Shown here piece by piece: positions 9,947-18,849 of a stretch of 55,426 nucleotides of DNA. Origin of the DNA: Sphingobium sp. (GTDB taxonomy: Bacteria > Pseudomonadota > Alphaproteobacteria > Sphingomonadales > Sphingomonadaceae). The stretch covers positions 1 through 55,426 of the forward strand of contig JALCRK010000022.1 in NCBI GenBank assembly GCA_022652485.1, given 5' to 3'. Numbering within the stretch: the first letter of the stretch is position 1; each line of letters starts with the position of its first letter. A program made the position numbers and the translations under genes. The notes under the pieces are model-generated. The model was not told the DNA's origin, searched no databases, and was given only the letters and a program-made list of their open reading frames with translations.

Positions 9947-10951
9947 TTAGCCCCGCGCCAGCGCCGCTTCCGCTTGGGCAACCAGCTCGGCAAGGATGTC
10001 CGCGACCGGCTCTTCCCTGCTCACCATGCCGACCGACTGCCCCGCCATCAGCGAGCCATTCTCGACATCGCCGTCGATCACCGCGCGGCGCAGCGCGCCC
10101 GCCCAGTAATGCTCGATCTCAAGCTGCGCAGCCATCATGTCGACCTTGCCCTCGTCCAGCATCTGCGCCACTTCGCGCTGCTTGGCGGTGAAAGCCTCGG
10201 TCCCGGCGTTCTTGAGCGCGCGCACCGGGATCACCGGCAGGCGCGGGTCGATCTGCACGCTGGCGATGGCGTCGCGCGCATTGGCGCGCAGGAACGCCTT
10301 CTTGAATGCCGGATGCGCGATGCTCTCGGTCGCACAGACAAAGCGCGTGCCAAGCTGAACCCCCGCCGCGCCCATCTCAAGGTAGGACGCGATCGCCTCG
10401 CCGCGCCCGATGCCGCCCGCGACGAACACCGGCACCTCACCTGCCAGCTCCGGCAATATCTCCTGGGCCAGCACCGAGGTCGCGACCGGGCCGATATGCC
10501 CGCCCGCTTCCATGCCCTCGATGATGAGCGCATCCACGCCGGAACGGACCAGCTTCTTCGCCAGCGCCAGCGCGGGCGCAAAGCAGATCACCTTCGCGCC
10601 GCTCTCCTTGATGGCCTCGATGCTGCCCTTGGGCGGCAAGCCACCGGCCAGCACGATATGCGTAACCCCATGTTTCGCGCACACCGCGATCAGATCCATC
10701 AGCTGCGGATGCATGGTGATGAGGTTAACGCCAAACGGCCTGGCGGTCAGCGCCTTCGTCGCCGCGATCTCTGTATCCAGCAGCTCGGGCGTCATCGCCC
10801 CGCAGGCGATCAGGCCAAAGCCACCCGCATTGCTGACGGCGGCGACGAGATTGCGCTCGCTCACCCAGCTCATCGCACCGCAGATGATCGCGACTTCGGA
10901 CCCCAACAGCGCGGTCCCCCGCGCCATCAGCTCCTTAAGGCGTGCGCTCAA
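9947..10951 (-). CDS. Nitronate monooxygenase / 2-nitropropane dioxygenase family flavoprotein
   Basis: This is a TIM-barrel FMN enzyme of the nitronate monooxygenase family (334 residues), which oxidises alkyl nitronates; close relatives include enoyl-ACP reductase FabK. Visible signatures are CGAMSWVSERNLVAAVSNAG near the N-terminus, FGVNLITMHP, the EGMEAGGHIGP flavin motif, FVAGGIGRGEAIASYLEMGA, and GTRFVCATES. The start is a TTG at 10951 overlapping the lysC stop (sequence TTGA) with GGAG eight bases upstream, so translation is coupled to lysC. A link to aspartate-family metabolism is suggested only by position. The exact substrate is unknown. Confidence 0.82.
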   Translation of the reverse strand: MSARLKELMARGTALLGSEVAIICGAMSWVSERNLVAAVSNAGGFGLIACGAMTPELLDTEIAATKALTARPFGVNLITMHPQLMDLIAVCAKHGVTHIVLAGGLPPKGSIEAIKESGAKVICFAPALALAKKLVRSGVDALIIEGMEAGGHIGPVATSVLAQEILPELAGEVPVFVAGGIGRGEAIASYLEMGAAGVQLGTRFVCATESIAHPAFKKAFLRANARDAIASVQIDPRLPVIPVRALKNAGTEAFTAKQREVAQMLDEGKVDMMAAQLEIEHYWAGALRRAVIDGDVENGSLMAGQSVGMVSREEPVADILAELVAQAEAALARG

Positions 10952-12204
10952 GCGGCCTGCTCCGCATCCAGCCCATAGGCGGTGTGCAGCACGCGCACGG
11001 CGAGTTCCGTCTCGTCCTCGTCGATCAGCACCGAAACCTTGATCTCGCTGGTCGAGATCGCCTCGATGTTGATACCGCGCTCGGCCAATGTCTTGAACAT
11101 CGTCGCCGCGACGCCCGCATGGCTGCGCATACCGACGCCCACCACGCTCACCTTAGAGACTTCCGCGTCGGTGATAAGGCGGTTGAAGCCGATCTCCGCC
11201 TTGCGGCTTTCCAGAATGTCGACGCTGCGCGCCAGATCCGCGCGCGGCACGGTGAAGGTCACGTCCGTCTCGGCGGTGTCCTTGCTGTCGTTCTGGATAA
11301 TCATGTCGACGTTGATGCTGGCATCGGCGAGCGGGCCGAAGATGCTGGCGACCGCGCCGGGCTTGTCCGGCACGCGCGTCACGATGACCTTCGCCTCGTT
11401 CTTGTCGACAGCGATACCTGTGATGAGCTGACGTTCCATGTCGCTTCCTTCTATCTCTTCTTCGCCGACAATCATCGTGCCGGGTTCGTCGTCATTGCTG
11501 GGTTCGTCGAAGGAGCTGAGCACCTGCACCCGCACCTTTTCCTTCATCGCTAATGCTACCGAGCGTGTCTGCAACACCTTGGAGCCGACCGAGGCCAGCT
11601 CCAGCATTTCCTCATATGTCACCTTGTCGAGCTTGCGCGCGCGGGAGACGATGCGCGGGTCGGTGGTATAGACGCCATCGACATCGGTATAGATGTCGCA
11701 GCGATCCGCCTTCACTGCCGCCGCGATCGCGACCGCCGAGGTGTCCGAGCCGCCGCGCCCGAGGGTGGAGACGCGCCCGTCCTCCATCTGCCCCTGAAAT
11801 CCGGGGATGACGGCGACCTGACCGCTCTGCATGGCGGCGAGCAGCGCGCCGGTCTCGATCGTGTCGATGCGCGCCTTGCTGTGCGCTTCGCTCGAACGGA
11901 TCGGGAGTTGCCAGCCGAGCCAGCTGCGCGCATCGACGCCCATCGCCTTGAGCGTCATCGCCAGAAGGCCACTCGTGACCTGTTCGCCCGACGCCACGAC
12001 CACGTCATATTCTGCCGGGTCATAGAGCGGGCTGGCCTCCTTGCAGAAACCAACGAGCCGGTCCGTCTCGCCCGCCATCGCTGAGACGACAACAGCCACC
12101 TCATGCCCCTGATCGACCACATGTTTGACGCGCGCGGCCACATTGCGAATTCGCTCCATCCCCGCCATCGAGGTGCCGCCGAATTTCATCACTATGCGCG
12201 CCAT
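10948..12204 (-). CDS. lysC: Aspartate kinase
   Basis: Aspartokinase phosphorylates aspartate, the first step toward lysine, threonine, methionine and diaminopimelate. The 418-residue monofunctional form begins MARIVMKFGGTSMAG with the KFGGTS nucleotide/aspartate motif. It has the LGRGGSDTSAVAIAAAVKA and YTDVDGVYTTDPRIV segments, and ends in a pair of ACT domains (from about residue 265, including VSVVGVGMRSHAGVAATMF) that bind feedback inhibitors. The ATG at 12204 is certain from alignment of the first motif. It is divergent from ubiG (95-base gap) and overlaps the following flavoprotein gene. Confidence 0.96.
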   Translation of the reverse strand: MARIVMKFGGTSMAGMERIRNVAARVKHVVDQGHEVAVVVSAMAGETDRLVGFCKEASPLYDPAEYDVVVASGEQVTSGLLAMTLKAMGVDARSWLGWQLPIRSSEAHSKARIDTIETGALLAAMQSGQVAVIPGFQGQMEDGRVSTLGRGGSDTSAVAIAAAVKADRCDIYTDVDGVYTTDPRIVSRARKLDKVTYEEMLELASVGSKVLQTRSVALAMKEKVRVQVLSSFDEPSNDDEPGTMIVGEEEIEGSDMERQLITGIAVDKNEAKVIVTRVPDKPGAVASIFGPLADASINVDMIIQNDSKDTAETDVTFTVPRADLARSVDILESRKAEIGFNRLITDAEVSKVSVVGVGMRSHAGVAATMFKTLAERGINIEAISTSEIKVSVLIDEDETELAVRVLHTAYGLDAEQAA

Positions 12205-12299
12205 ATTTGCTGCCGTATCCGTTTGCCGTTAGGGAGGGCGAAGAAGCGGCCGCCCCTTCGCCCGTGAAAACCGCGCCGCTATAGTGAGCAAGGACCGAG

Positions 12300-13049
12300 A
12301 TGGCAAGCAGGCCGGAGACCACGATCAACCCCGACGAAGCGCGGCATTTCGGCGCGCTGGCCGAAGACTGGTGGAACCCGCGAGGAAGCAGCGCGATGCT
12401 GCACAGGCTCAACCCCGTGCGGCTGCGCTACATCCGCGAGGCGATCGATTCGCATTGGGGTGGCGATGGGCGGGCAATGCGACCCCTTGCGGGCAAGCGC
12501 GCGCTCGATGTCGGTTGCGGCGCGGGGCTGTTGTGCGAGCCGCTGGCGCGGCTGGGCGCGGAGGTTGTGGGCATCGATGCGGCGCCGGAGAACATTGCGG
12601 CGGCTCGGGCGCATTCCGAAAAGCAGGGATTGCGGATCGACTATCGCGCGACCGGAATAGAGGCGCTCGGCATGGCAGGCCAGTTCGATCTCGTCACCTC
12701 GATGGAGGTGATCGAGCATGTGACGGACCCTGCCCTTTTCGTGCGGGGTCTCGCCGAGGCGCTGGCGCCGGGTGGGCTGATGATACTCTCCACCCCCAAC
12801 CGCACACCGCAGTCCCGCCTCATGATGATCGAGCTGGGCGAAGGGCTGGGCTTCATCCCTCGCGGAACGCACGATTGGAGCCGTTTTCTGAAACCCGAGG
12901 AGCTGACCGCACTTCTGGCAGACAATGACCTTCAAGCCTTTGATATCAAAGGAATAGGGTTTGACCCGAAACGCTCCTTTGTTCTCAACGACACTCTCAA
13001 CTTGAACTATATTCTGAGCGCCCGGAAAATCATCCCTGCTGCTGATTGA
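12300..13049 (+). CDS. ubiG: Ubiquinone biosynthesis O-methyltransferase UbiG
   Basis: UbiG performs both O-methylations of ubiquinone biosynthesis using S-adenosylmethionine. The 249 residues contain the typical N-terminus (EARHFGALAEDWWNPRGSS, then LNPVRLRYIRE), SAM motif I LDVGCGAGLLCEPLARLGA, the acidic loop VVGIDAAPENI, and later STPNRTPQSR and GTHDWSRFLKPEEL. The ATG at 12300 has AAGGA about seven bases upstream. It is transcribed away from lysC. Its 3' end overlaps the convergent haemoglobin gene by 20 bases. Confidence 0.95.
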   Translation: MASRPETTINPDEARHFGALAEDWWNPRGSSAMLHRLNPVRLRYIREAIDSHWGGDGRAMRPLAGKRALDVGCGAGLLCEPLARLGAEVVGIDAAPENIAAARAHSEKQGLRIDYRATGIEALGMAGQFDLVTSMEVIEHVTDPALFVRGLAEALAPGGLMILSTPNRTPQSRLMMIELGEGLGFIPRGTHDWSRFLKPEELTALLADNDLQAFDIKGIGFDPKRSFVLNDTLNLNYILSARKIIPAAD

Positions 13050-13431
13050 CCATCGCCCGCGCCATCTGGGAAAGGCGCTCGCTCAACGCCTGCGCCAGCT
13101 CGGCATTCATGCCCTTCTGATCCGCGATCGCGCGCTGCATCGCCTCCGCCCATTGCCCCCCGATCGCGCCGGAAATCGGAAAACCGCGGTGCAGCGACAT
13201 CACGCATTTGCCCTGCGCAAACCAGTCCTTCGGCCCGCCCATCCATGCTTTAAGAAACTGGGTCAGCCCCTGCTGGACAGGCGCCAGATCCTCCGCATGG
13301 ATCGCGCGCAGCTCCGCATAAGCCGGCTCGCTCGCCATCAACTCATAAAACCGCGCGACTATCGCCTCGATAACCTCTCCCCCTCCGGCGATTTCATATG
13401 GAGTTTTTGGGGGCGTTACCGGTTGATCCAC
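13030..13431 (-). CDS. Group II truncated haemoglobin
   Basis: This 133-residue haem protein of the 2-over-2 globin fold, group II, binds O2 and often detoxifies NO or peroxide. Key residues are visible: Tyr29 in the B helix (VARFYELMA), the proximal His81 in MSLHRGFPIS, and Trp94 in GGQWAEAMQRAI, the G-helix tryptophan typical of group II. The start is a GTG at 13431 with AGGAG eight bases upstream. It ends inside the 3' end of ubiG (20-base convergent overlap), so the two messages can pair. Its 5' side faces the end of polA. Confidence 0.88.
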   Translation of the reverse strand: MDQPVTPPKTPYEIAGGGEVIEAIVARFYELMASEPAYAELRAIHAEDLAPVQQGLTQFLKAWMGGPKDWFAQGKCVMSLHRGFPISGAIGGQWAEAMQRAIADQKGMNAELAQALSERLSQMARAMVNQQQG

Positions 13432-13506
13432 AGCAATATCTCCTGAGATTTTCCAAAGATATCGCGCGAGGACGAGGCGTATTCCTTGACCTTGGTCAAT
13501 GCAGGC

Positions 13507-16350
13507 TCAGTGCGCCGCACCCCAGTTCTTGCCCGCCCCGACCTCGACCACCAGCGGTACCGAAATATGCACCAGCGGCGCGGCGGCATTCTCCATCACG
13601 TCGCGGATCACGGCACTCGCCTGCTCCACATCCTTTTCCGGTGCCTCGAACACCAGTTCGTCATGGACCTGCAACAGCATCTTTACGCCGGGCAGCCCCG
13701 CAGCTTCGAGAGCCGGGCCCATGCGAACCATCGCGCGCTTGATGATGTCCGCCGAGGTTCCCTGGATCGGCGCGTTGATAGCCGCGCGCTCCGCTCCCTG
13801 CCGCTCGTGCATCACGGACGCCGTAATGCGCGGGAACCAAGTCTTGCGCCCAAACAACGTGCAGGTAAAGCCAGTGCTCCGCGCTCTTTCCAGTGTCTCG
13901 TTGATATAGGTCGCGATGCCGGGAAAGCGGTCATAATAGCGTGCGATCATATCCTGCGCCTCGTCCGGCGAAATCTCCAGCCGTGCCGCCAGTCCCCAGC
14001 GGGAAATACCGTAGAGGATCGAGAAGTTGATCGTCTTGGCCCGTCCGCGCGTTTCCCTGTTTACCTCGCCGAACAGCTCCTGCGCGGTGGCGGCGTGAAT
14101 ATCCTCGCCGCGCGCGAACGCTTCCTTCAGGGCAGGGACATTCGCCATATGCGCGGCGAGACGCAGCTCGATCTGGCTATAGTCAGCGGAGAGCAGCAGC
14201 TTGCCCTCCTCCGCCACGAACGCCTCCCGAATCTGCCGCCCGGTCTCGGTGCGGATGGGAATATTCTGGAGATTGGGTTCGGTTGACGAAAGACGGCCGG
14301 TCTGCGCGCCTGTCAGGCTATAGCTAGTATGGACGCGGCCCGTCGCGGGGTTAATCTGCGCCTGCAACGCATCCGTATAGGTCGACTTCAATTTGGCGAG
14401 CTGGCGCCAGTCCAGCACCTTGCGGGCGATTTCCGCGCCTTCTGCCGCCAGCTTCTCCAGCACCGAGACATCGGTGGAATAAGCGCCGGTTTTGCCCTTC
14501 TTGCCGCCCTTGTAGCCGAGCTTGTCGAACAGGATCGCGCCGAGTTGCTGCGTGCTTGCAATGGAGAAGGGTTGCCCCGCAAGCGTATGGATCTCGCTCT
14601 CCAGCCCCGCCAGACCTTCCGCGAATTCTCGCGATAATCGGGAGAGATACTCGCGATCGACCTTGATGCCTTCCCGCTCCATCCGTGCCACGACCGGCAC
14701 CAGAGGGCGGTCAACCAGCTCATAGACGCGGGTCACGCTCTCGCTATGCAGCCGGGGTTTGAGCACCTGCCATAGACGATAGGTCACTTCCGCGTCCTCG
14801 GCGGCATATTCCGTTGCCCGATCGAGCGGCACCTCGGCAAAGCTAATCGCCTTCTTGCCGGTGCCGGTCACATCCTTGAAGCTGATGCACTGGTGATCGA
14901 GGTGAGTGCGAGCCAGCTCATCCATTCCCGCGCCGCCCAATCCTTTGCCCGCCTCCAGATCGAAAGCGAGAAGAATGGTGTCGTCGTAGGGCCGGATGGC
15001 GATCCCCTTCAGCCCGGCACGATGTGCCGCCCGTTCAAGCACATTCATGTCGTATTTGAGGTTGTGGCCGATTTTCAGCACGCCGTCGTCCTCGAGCAGC
15101 GGCTTCAGTGCGGCGAGCGCCACTGCGGCCTCGATCTGCGCCGGCCGCTCGGCGAACATATCGGTTCCCCCATGCACCAACGGGACGTAGCAGGCCTTGC
15201 CCGGCCCGGTCGAAAGACTGATTCCGACGAGATTGGCGACAATCGCATCCAGCGCATCGGTCTCTGTGTCGACGGCCATCACACCCTCGGCGCGCGCCTC
15301 GGCGATCCATCGATCCAGCGCGCCGATATCGGTGACAGTTTCATAAAGGCCGCGATCGATGGCGGGCAAATCAAGGGTGAGTGGCTTATCCTGCGGCATC
15401 GGTGCCGTACGGACTGCAGGCATCATGTTCGGCGCACGGCCGCTTGGGGCAGAACCATTGTTCAACCGGGCCAGCAGCGAATTGAAACCCTGATCCTCCA
15501 GAAATGCGCGCAGCGGAACGGGCGGGATCTCGCCCAGCTTCAAATCCTCCAGCGGATCCGGCAGGGGCACATGCGCATGGAGTTCGACCAGCTGGCGGGA
15601 AAGCCGCGCCATGTCTTCATGCTCAATCAGATTGTCGCGCATCTTCGAGGGTTTCATGCCCGGCACGGCGGCGAATACGCCGTCAAGCGTGCCATATTCA
15701 TTGATGAGCTTTGAGGCGGTCTTGGGGCCAATACCGGGCACGCCGGGCACGTTGTCCACATTGTCGCCCATCAACGCCAGAACATCGCCGAGCTTGTCCG
15801 GCGTGACGCCGAACTTCTCCATCACATAATTGTCCGCCCGGCGCTCATTCTTCATTGTATCGAGCATATCTACGCCCGGCTGGATCAGCTGAGCGAGATC
15901 CTTGTCAGACGATACGATGGTCACATGCCAGCCACGCGCCAGCGCTTCGCGCGTGTAGCTCGCGATGATATCGTCAGCCTCGAAGCCCTGCTCCTCGATG
16001 CACGGAAGGGAGAAGGCGCGCGTCGCGTCACGGATCAGGGGGAATTGCGGAACAAGGTCTTCCGGCGGTGGTGGCCGGTTCGCCTTGTAATGTTCGTACA
16101 GCGCGTTGCGGAAGGTAACGCTCGATTTATCGAGGATCACCGCCATGTGTGTGGGCCCTTCCGCCTCGTGCAGATCCTTAGCCAGCTTCCACAGCATCGT
16201 CGTATAGCCATAAACCGCACCGGCAGGCACGCCGTGTCGGTTGGTCAGCGGTGGTAGCTGATGATAGGCACGAAAGATGTAGCTGCTACCGTCGATAAGG
16301 TAGAGGTGACACTGTTGCCTGTCCGGCTGAGTCTGATTCTGGTCTGACAT
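13507..16350 (-). CDS. polA: DNA polymerase I
   Basis: Pol I fills gaps and removes RNA primers at Okazaki fragments. The 947 residues carry all three domains. The 5'-3' exonuclease is about 1-300 (LIDGSSYIFRAYHQLPPL, FEADDIIA, GDNVDNVPGVPGIGPKTA). The 3'-5' exonuclease is about 350-530 and looks active, with VDTETD, IGHNLKYDMN and YAAEDAEVTYRL, so proofreading acidic residues are intact. The polymerase domain is about 570-947 (LLSADYSQIELRLAAHMA, RGRAKTINFSILYGIS, LLQVHDELVFEAPE). The ATG at 16350 fits the family start. It has its own short upstream gap after the beta-lactamase-like gene. Confidence 0.97.
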   Translation of the reverse strand: MSDQNQTQPDRQQCHLYLIDGSSYIFRAYHQLPPLTNRHGVPAGAVYGYTTMLWKLAKDLHEAEGPTHMAVILDKSSVTFRNALYEHYKANRPPPPEDLVPQFPLIRDATRAFSLPCIEEQGFEADDIIASYTREALARGWHVTIVSSDKDLAQLIQPGVDMLDTMKNERRADNYVMEKFGVTPDKLGDVLALMGDNVDNVPGVPGIGPKTASKLINEYGTLDGVFAAVPGMKPSKMRDNLIEHEDMARLSRQLVELHAHVPLPDPLEDLKLGEIPPVPLRAFLEDQGFNSLLARLNNGSAPSGRAPNMMPAVRTAPMPQDKPLTLDLPAIDRGLYETVTDIGALDRWIAEARAEGVMAVDTETDALDAIVANLVGISLSTGPGKACYVPLVHGGTDMFAERPAQIEAAVALAALKPLLEDDGVLKIGHNLKYDMNVLERAAHRAGLKGIAIRPYDDTILLAFDLEAGKGLGGAGMDELARTHLDHQCISFKDVTGTGKKAISFAEVPLDRATEYAAEDAEVTYRLWQVLKPRLHSESVTRVYELVDRPLVPVVARMEREGIKVDREYLSRLSREFAEGLAGLESEIHTLAGQPFSIASTQQLGAILFDKLGYKGGKKGKTGAYSTDVSVLEKLAAEGAEIARKVLDWRQLAKLKSTYTDALQAQINPATGRVHTSYSLTGAQTGRLSSTEPNLQNIPIRTETGRQIREAFVAEEGKLLLSADYSQIELRLAAHMANVPALKEAFARGEDIHAATAQELFGEVNRETRGRAKTINFSILYGISRWGLAARLEISPDEAQDMIARYYDRFPGIATYINETLERARSTGFTCTLFGRKTWFPRITASVMHERQGAERAAINAPIQGTSADIIKRAMVRMGPALEAAGLPGVKMLLQVHDELVFEAPEKDVEQASAVIRDVMENAAAPLVHISVPLVVEVGAGKNWGAAH

Positions 16351-16402
16351 TGCGGATGGATAGCGGACCGAACCCGCTCTGCCAAATGCTCAGAACAGAC
16401 GC

Positions 16403-17599
16403 TTACTTGGCAGCGATAGACATTCCGTTGGGTTGGCCCAGCGTACCGTCGTGATAGGCTGCGACAGCCCGCGCCACGCCCTGCATGACAACCCATCGTT
16501 CCGGAATGGAGACCGTGGTGCTGGCAATCATCACCGCGACGGCATAGCTGGTGCCATCGGGTGCCGTCATGATGCCGACATCGTTGAAGCCGGTCGCGCG
16601 GGGATAAAGCTCCTGCCCTGTGCCGGTCTTGTGGGCATAGCTCCAGCCCACCGGTACACCGCCCTTGATCCGCTGCGGCCCGGTTTTCGCTTCGTGCATC
16701 ACTTCAAGCAAATAGGCGGTGGATGCGGGCGAGAGCATTTCTCCGCGCTTCAGCTTGGCCAGTGCATAGGTGATGCTGGTGGGCGCGGCACCATCCATCG
16801 GGTTGGCGAGATAATCATCGAGCGCCTTTTCACGCACCGCCCGGGGCAGCGCATTGCGTGCAACTTCAAAGCCGCGCCCAAAGGCCATTCTCTGGTTCCA
16901 TTCGAGGCCAGAAGTCGTGCTCTGCATGACGCGCTCGCCAGGGCCGAAGCGGATATTGGGGATGAACCGCCGCGCGAGAAAGCCGCGTATCGCATCCGGT
17001 CCGCCAACCCGGCGCAATACCGCATCATTGGCGGTATTGTCGCTCTGGGTCATCGCACGGGTCATCAGATTGGCGACATCGGTAGTGTAGCCCGCCTTGG
17101 TCACCATTGCGGCAAGGGGCTGGTGAAACAATGTCAGGTCGTCGGGCCGGAGCGTCACGGCATCCATCAGCGTAAGGCGCCCACGATCGACCGCATCCAG
17201 CGCCGTCATCGCCACCCACAGCTTCGATACGCTCTGCTGCGGCATAAGGCTGTCGGCATTATAGGAGGCCTCCCAATCGCCATCGACCGGACGGACGGAG
17301 ATGCCCACCGTGCCGTTGAACTGGCTGCCCAGTGCCTCGATCACAGACCGCAATGGTGCCGGAGCCTTGGCGCGGCTTTGCGCTACCGAAATATCGCTGA
17401 ACCGGACTGGTGAGGTAAACGGAGCTGGAGGCACTGCCTTGCTGGAGGAAAAGGAAGCAGCGGCGAGTACGCCAGAAGCCAAGAGAACAGCGAGAGCCGC
17501 TTTCGCCCCATGCCCGAGGCGCTTTGATTTCTCATATCGATAATTGGCTTTGCTGCCTCGCTTAACTTTCATTGCGCCCGCTGACCCATGCCTCGACAT
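16403..17599 (-). CDS. Class A beta-lactamase-like serine hydrolase
   Basis: This exported serine hydrolase of the class A beta-lactamase fold has 398 residues. The signature motifs are in order: Ser123-V-S-Lys126 (nucleophile), Ser186-D-N188, and Lys324-T-G326. Glu222 lies 36 residues after the SDN serine, the same spacing as the catalytic Glu166 in standard numbering, although the surrounding omega loop (GPGERVMQS) is atypical. About 34 extra residues separate this glutamate from KTG compared with TEM-type enzymes. The N-terminus is basic, then a hydrophobic export segment (AALAVLLASGVLAAASF); the start could be Met at 17599 or 17572. Hydrolysis of beta-lactams is plausible but unproven. 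It diverges from the hydrolase gene. Confidence 0.75.
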   Translation of the reverse strand: MSRHGSAGAMKVKRGSKANYRYEKSKRLGHGAKAALAVLLASGVLAAASFSSSKAVPPAPFTSPVRFSDISVAQSRAKAPAPLRSVIEALGSQFNGTVGISVRPVDGDWEASYNADSLMPQQSVSKLWVAMTALDAVDRGRLTLMDAVTLRPDDLTLFHQPLAAMVTKAGYTTDVANLMTRAMTQSDNTANDAVLRRVGGPDAIRGFLARRFIPNIRFGPGERVMQSTTSGLEWNQRMAFGRGFEVARNALPRAVREKALDDYLANPMDGAAPTSITYALAKLKRGEMLSPASTAYLLEVMHEAKTGPQRIKGGVPVGWSYAHKTGTGQELYPRATGFNDVGIMTAPDGTSYAVAVMIASTTVSIPERWVVMQGVARAVAAYHDGTLGQPNGMSIAAK

Positions 17600-17748
17600 A
17601 TAATACGGTTACTTATTGAAATAAGATCCGAATCCCCGAAGGCAATCTAACGCGATTATTGCCTGCCGAAAAAGCCCTAATACGACGAACGATTCAAATA
17701 TTCGGTTAACCTGCGCCGCAGACGCTTCCTCTGGTGAGGGAATCTGGC

Positions 17749-18645
17749 ATGAAGCGCATATATCAGGAATATTCAGTCTCCCTCATGCATCGCAGAACAT
17801 TTCTCCAGCAGGCCGCAGCCCTTCTCCTTGCCACTAATGCGATTGCGTTGCCGGACCTTGCCAGGGCCAGTGTCGCCCGCTTTGTTTCACAGCGGCTTGC
17901 TATTGGCACGCGTGGCAATCGCCGCACCAAAGGGCGGGACATAATCTTCATTCCCGGCCTTGCGAGCGGTCCCGCGATCTGGAACCCACTGCTCGCGGGG
18001 CTTGAGGGGAATCGCTTTCATCTTGTCCACATCGACGGGTTCGCCGGTCGCCCAGCTGGCAGGAATGCCTACGGCCCCTTGCTGTCTCCTCTGGCCGATG
18101 AGCTTGCGCGCTATATCGCCACCCAGGATCTGCGCCGACCCGTCATCGTCGGCCACAGCATGGGCGGCACGCTGGCGTTGATGCTAGGCTTGCGCGCCAA
18201 CATAAGAGCAGAGCATATCATTGTGGTGGATATGCTGCCCGATGGATCGGCCATGCTTGGCGGTACGGCGCAGGGCTATGGATATCTGGCGGGTCAGTTG
18301 AATGGATATCTGACCGGCACCAAGGCGGGCCGTCAGATATTGACGGACATGGTGCGACAGACTCCCGAGGGACGAAATTGCGATCCGCAGGTGATCGCAC
18401 AGGCTCTGACGGAGTTGGCCCAGATGGACCTGACGCCGCAACTGCCCCGCCTTCGCGCCCCTCTTACCGTCGTACCGGCACTACCCGGCAGCGCGCAACT
18501 CGATGCGCCCCAAATCCGGCGTTACAGATCGGCCTATGGATCGACGCCGCGCCTGACAATAAGACCGGTCGGCCCGAGCGGGCATATGGTCATGCAGGAC
18601 CAGCCGCAAAAGCTCATGGACATCATTCGAAGCTGTCTGCAATAA
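17749..18645 (+). CDS. Tat-exported alpha/beta hydrolase
   Basis: This 298-residue alpha/beta-hydrolase has an N-terminal twin-arginine-like signal (HRRTFLQQ followed by a hydrophobic run ending ALPDLARAS), so it probably acts in the periplasm. The catalytic features are the oxyanion strand IIFIPGLASGPAIW, the nucleophile elbow GHSMGG (Ser137) and the terminal histidine in GPSGHMVMQDQP. The ATG at 17749 is chosen for the GAGGG site upstream; Met at 17785 would begin directly at the Tat signal. Substrate is unknown. It is divergent from the beta-lactamase-like gene, with about 150 bases between them. GC content is a little lower here than in neighbours. Confidence 0.8.
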   Translation: MKRIYQEYSVSLMHRRTFLQQAAALLLATNAIALPDLARASVARFVSQRLAIGTRGNRRTKGRDIIFIPGLASGPAIWNPLLAGLEGNRFHLVHIDGFAGRPAGRNAYGPLLSPLADELARYIATQDLRRPVIVGHSMGGTLALMLGLRANIRAEHIIVVDMLPDGSAMLGGTAQGYGYLAGQLNGYLTGTKAGRQILTDMVRQTPEGRNCDPQVIAQALTELAQMDLTPQLPRLRAPLTVVPALPGSAQLDAPQIRRYRSAYGSTPRLTIRPVGPSGHMVMQDQPQKLMDIIRSCLQ

Positions 18646-18703
18646 AATTGGATTTGTTGACGCAGGTCAACGAGGCTGCGTCCGGGCTGGGCTAATCCCT
18701 TTT

Positions 18704-18733
18704 TTGACCTGGAAGCAACTTGTTGCATTTAGG
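18704..18733 (+). promoter_or_regulatory. Candidate sigma-70-type promoter for the small RNA
   Basis: TTGACC (18704-18709) is a good -35 match. After an 18-base spacer comes TTTAGG (18728-18733), a weak -10; TAGGTT two bases later is an alternative. Transcription would begin near 18738, exactly at the first hairpin of the candidate RNA. The placement supports a promoter, but the -10 is poor. Confidence 0.45.
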
Positions 18734-18737
18734 TTAG

Positions 18738-18807
18738 AGGCGTCTTCCCGCGCCTCCTCCTCGGCACTTAATGGGGTGCGTGTCTTCAGACCGCACCCCT
18801 TTTTTTA
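18738..18807 (+). ncRNA. Candidate trans-acting small RNA with anti-Shine-Dalgarno motif
   Basis: A roughly 70-base independent transcript is suggested. A 5' hairpin (GAGGCG pairing CGCCTC, 18737-18756) leads into an exposed pyrimidine stretch containing CCTCCTCC. A linker follows, then a GC-rich terminator hairpin with eight T. Length, order and the anti-Shine-Dalgarno motif resemble the alphaproteobacterial small RNA families of the ar8/ar14 type (for example suhB/MmgR), which repress many mRNAs by pairing near ribosome sites. Family membership is from memory of the architecture, not alignment. It lies between the hydrolase gene and pntB, transcribed toward pntB's 3' end. Confidence 0.55.
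18773..18807 (+). terminator. Rho-independent terminator of the small RNA
   Basis: GGGGTGCG (18773-18780) pairs perfectly with CGCACCCC (18792-18799) and is followed by eight T. The T-run exists only on the plus strand, so it does not serve pntB on the minus strand. Confidence 0.85.
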
Positions 18808-18849
18808 TTCTATAGCGCTAGCGCTATCCCCGTAAAGGAGAAAGCATGC

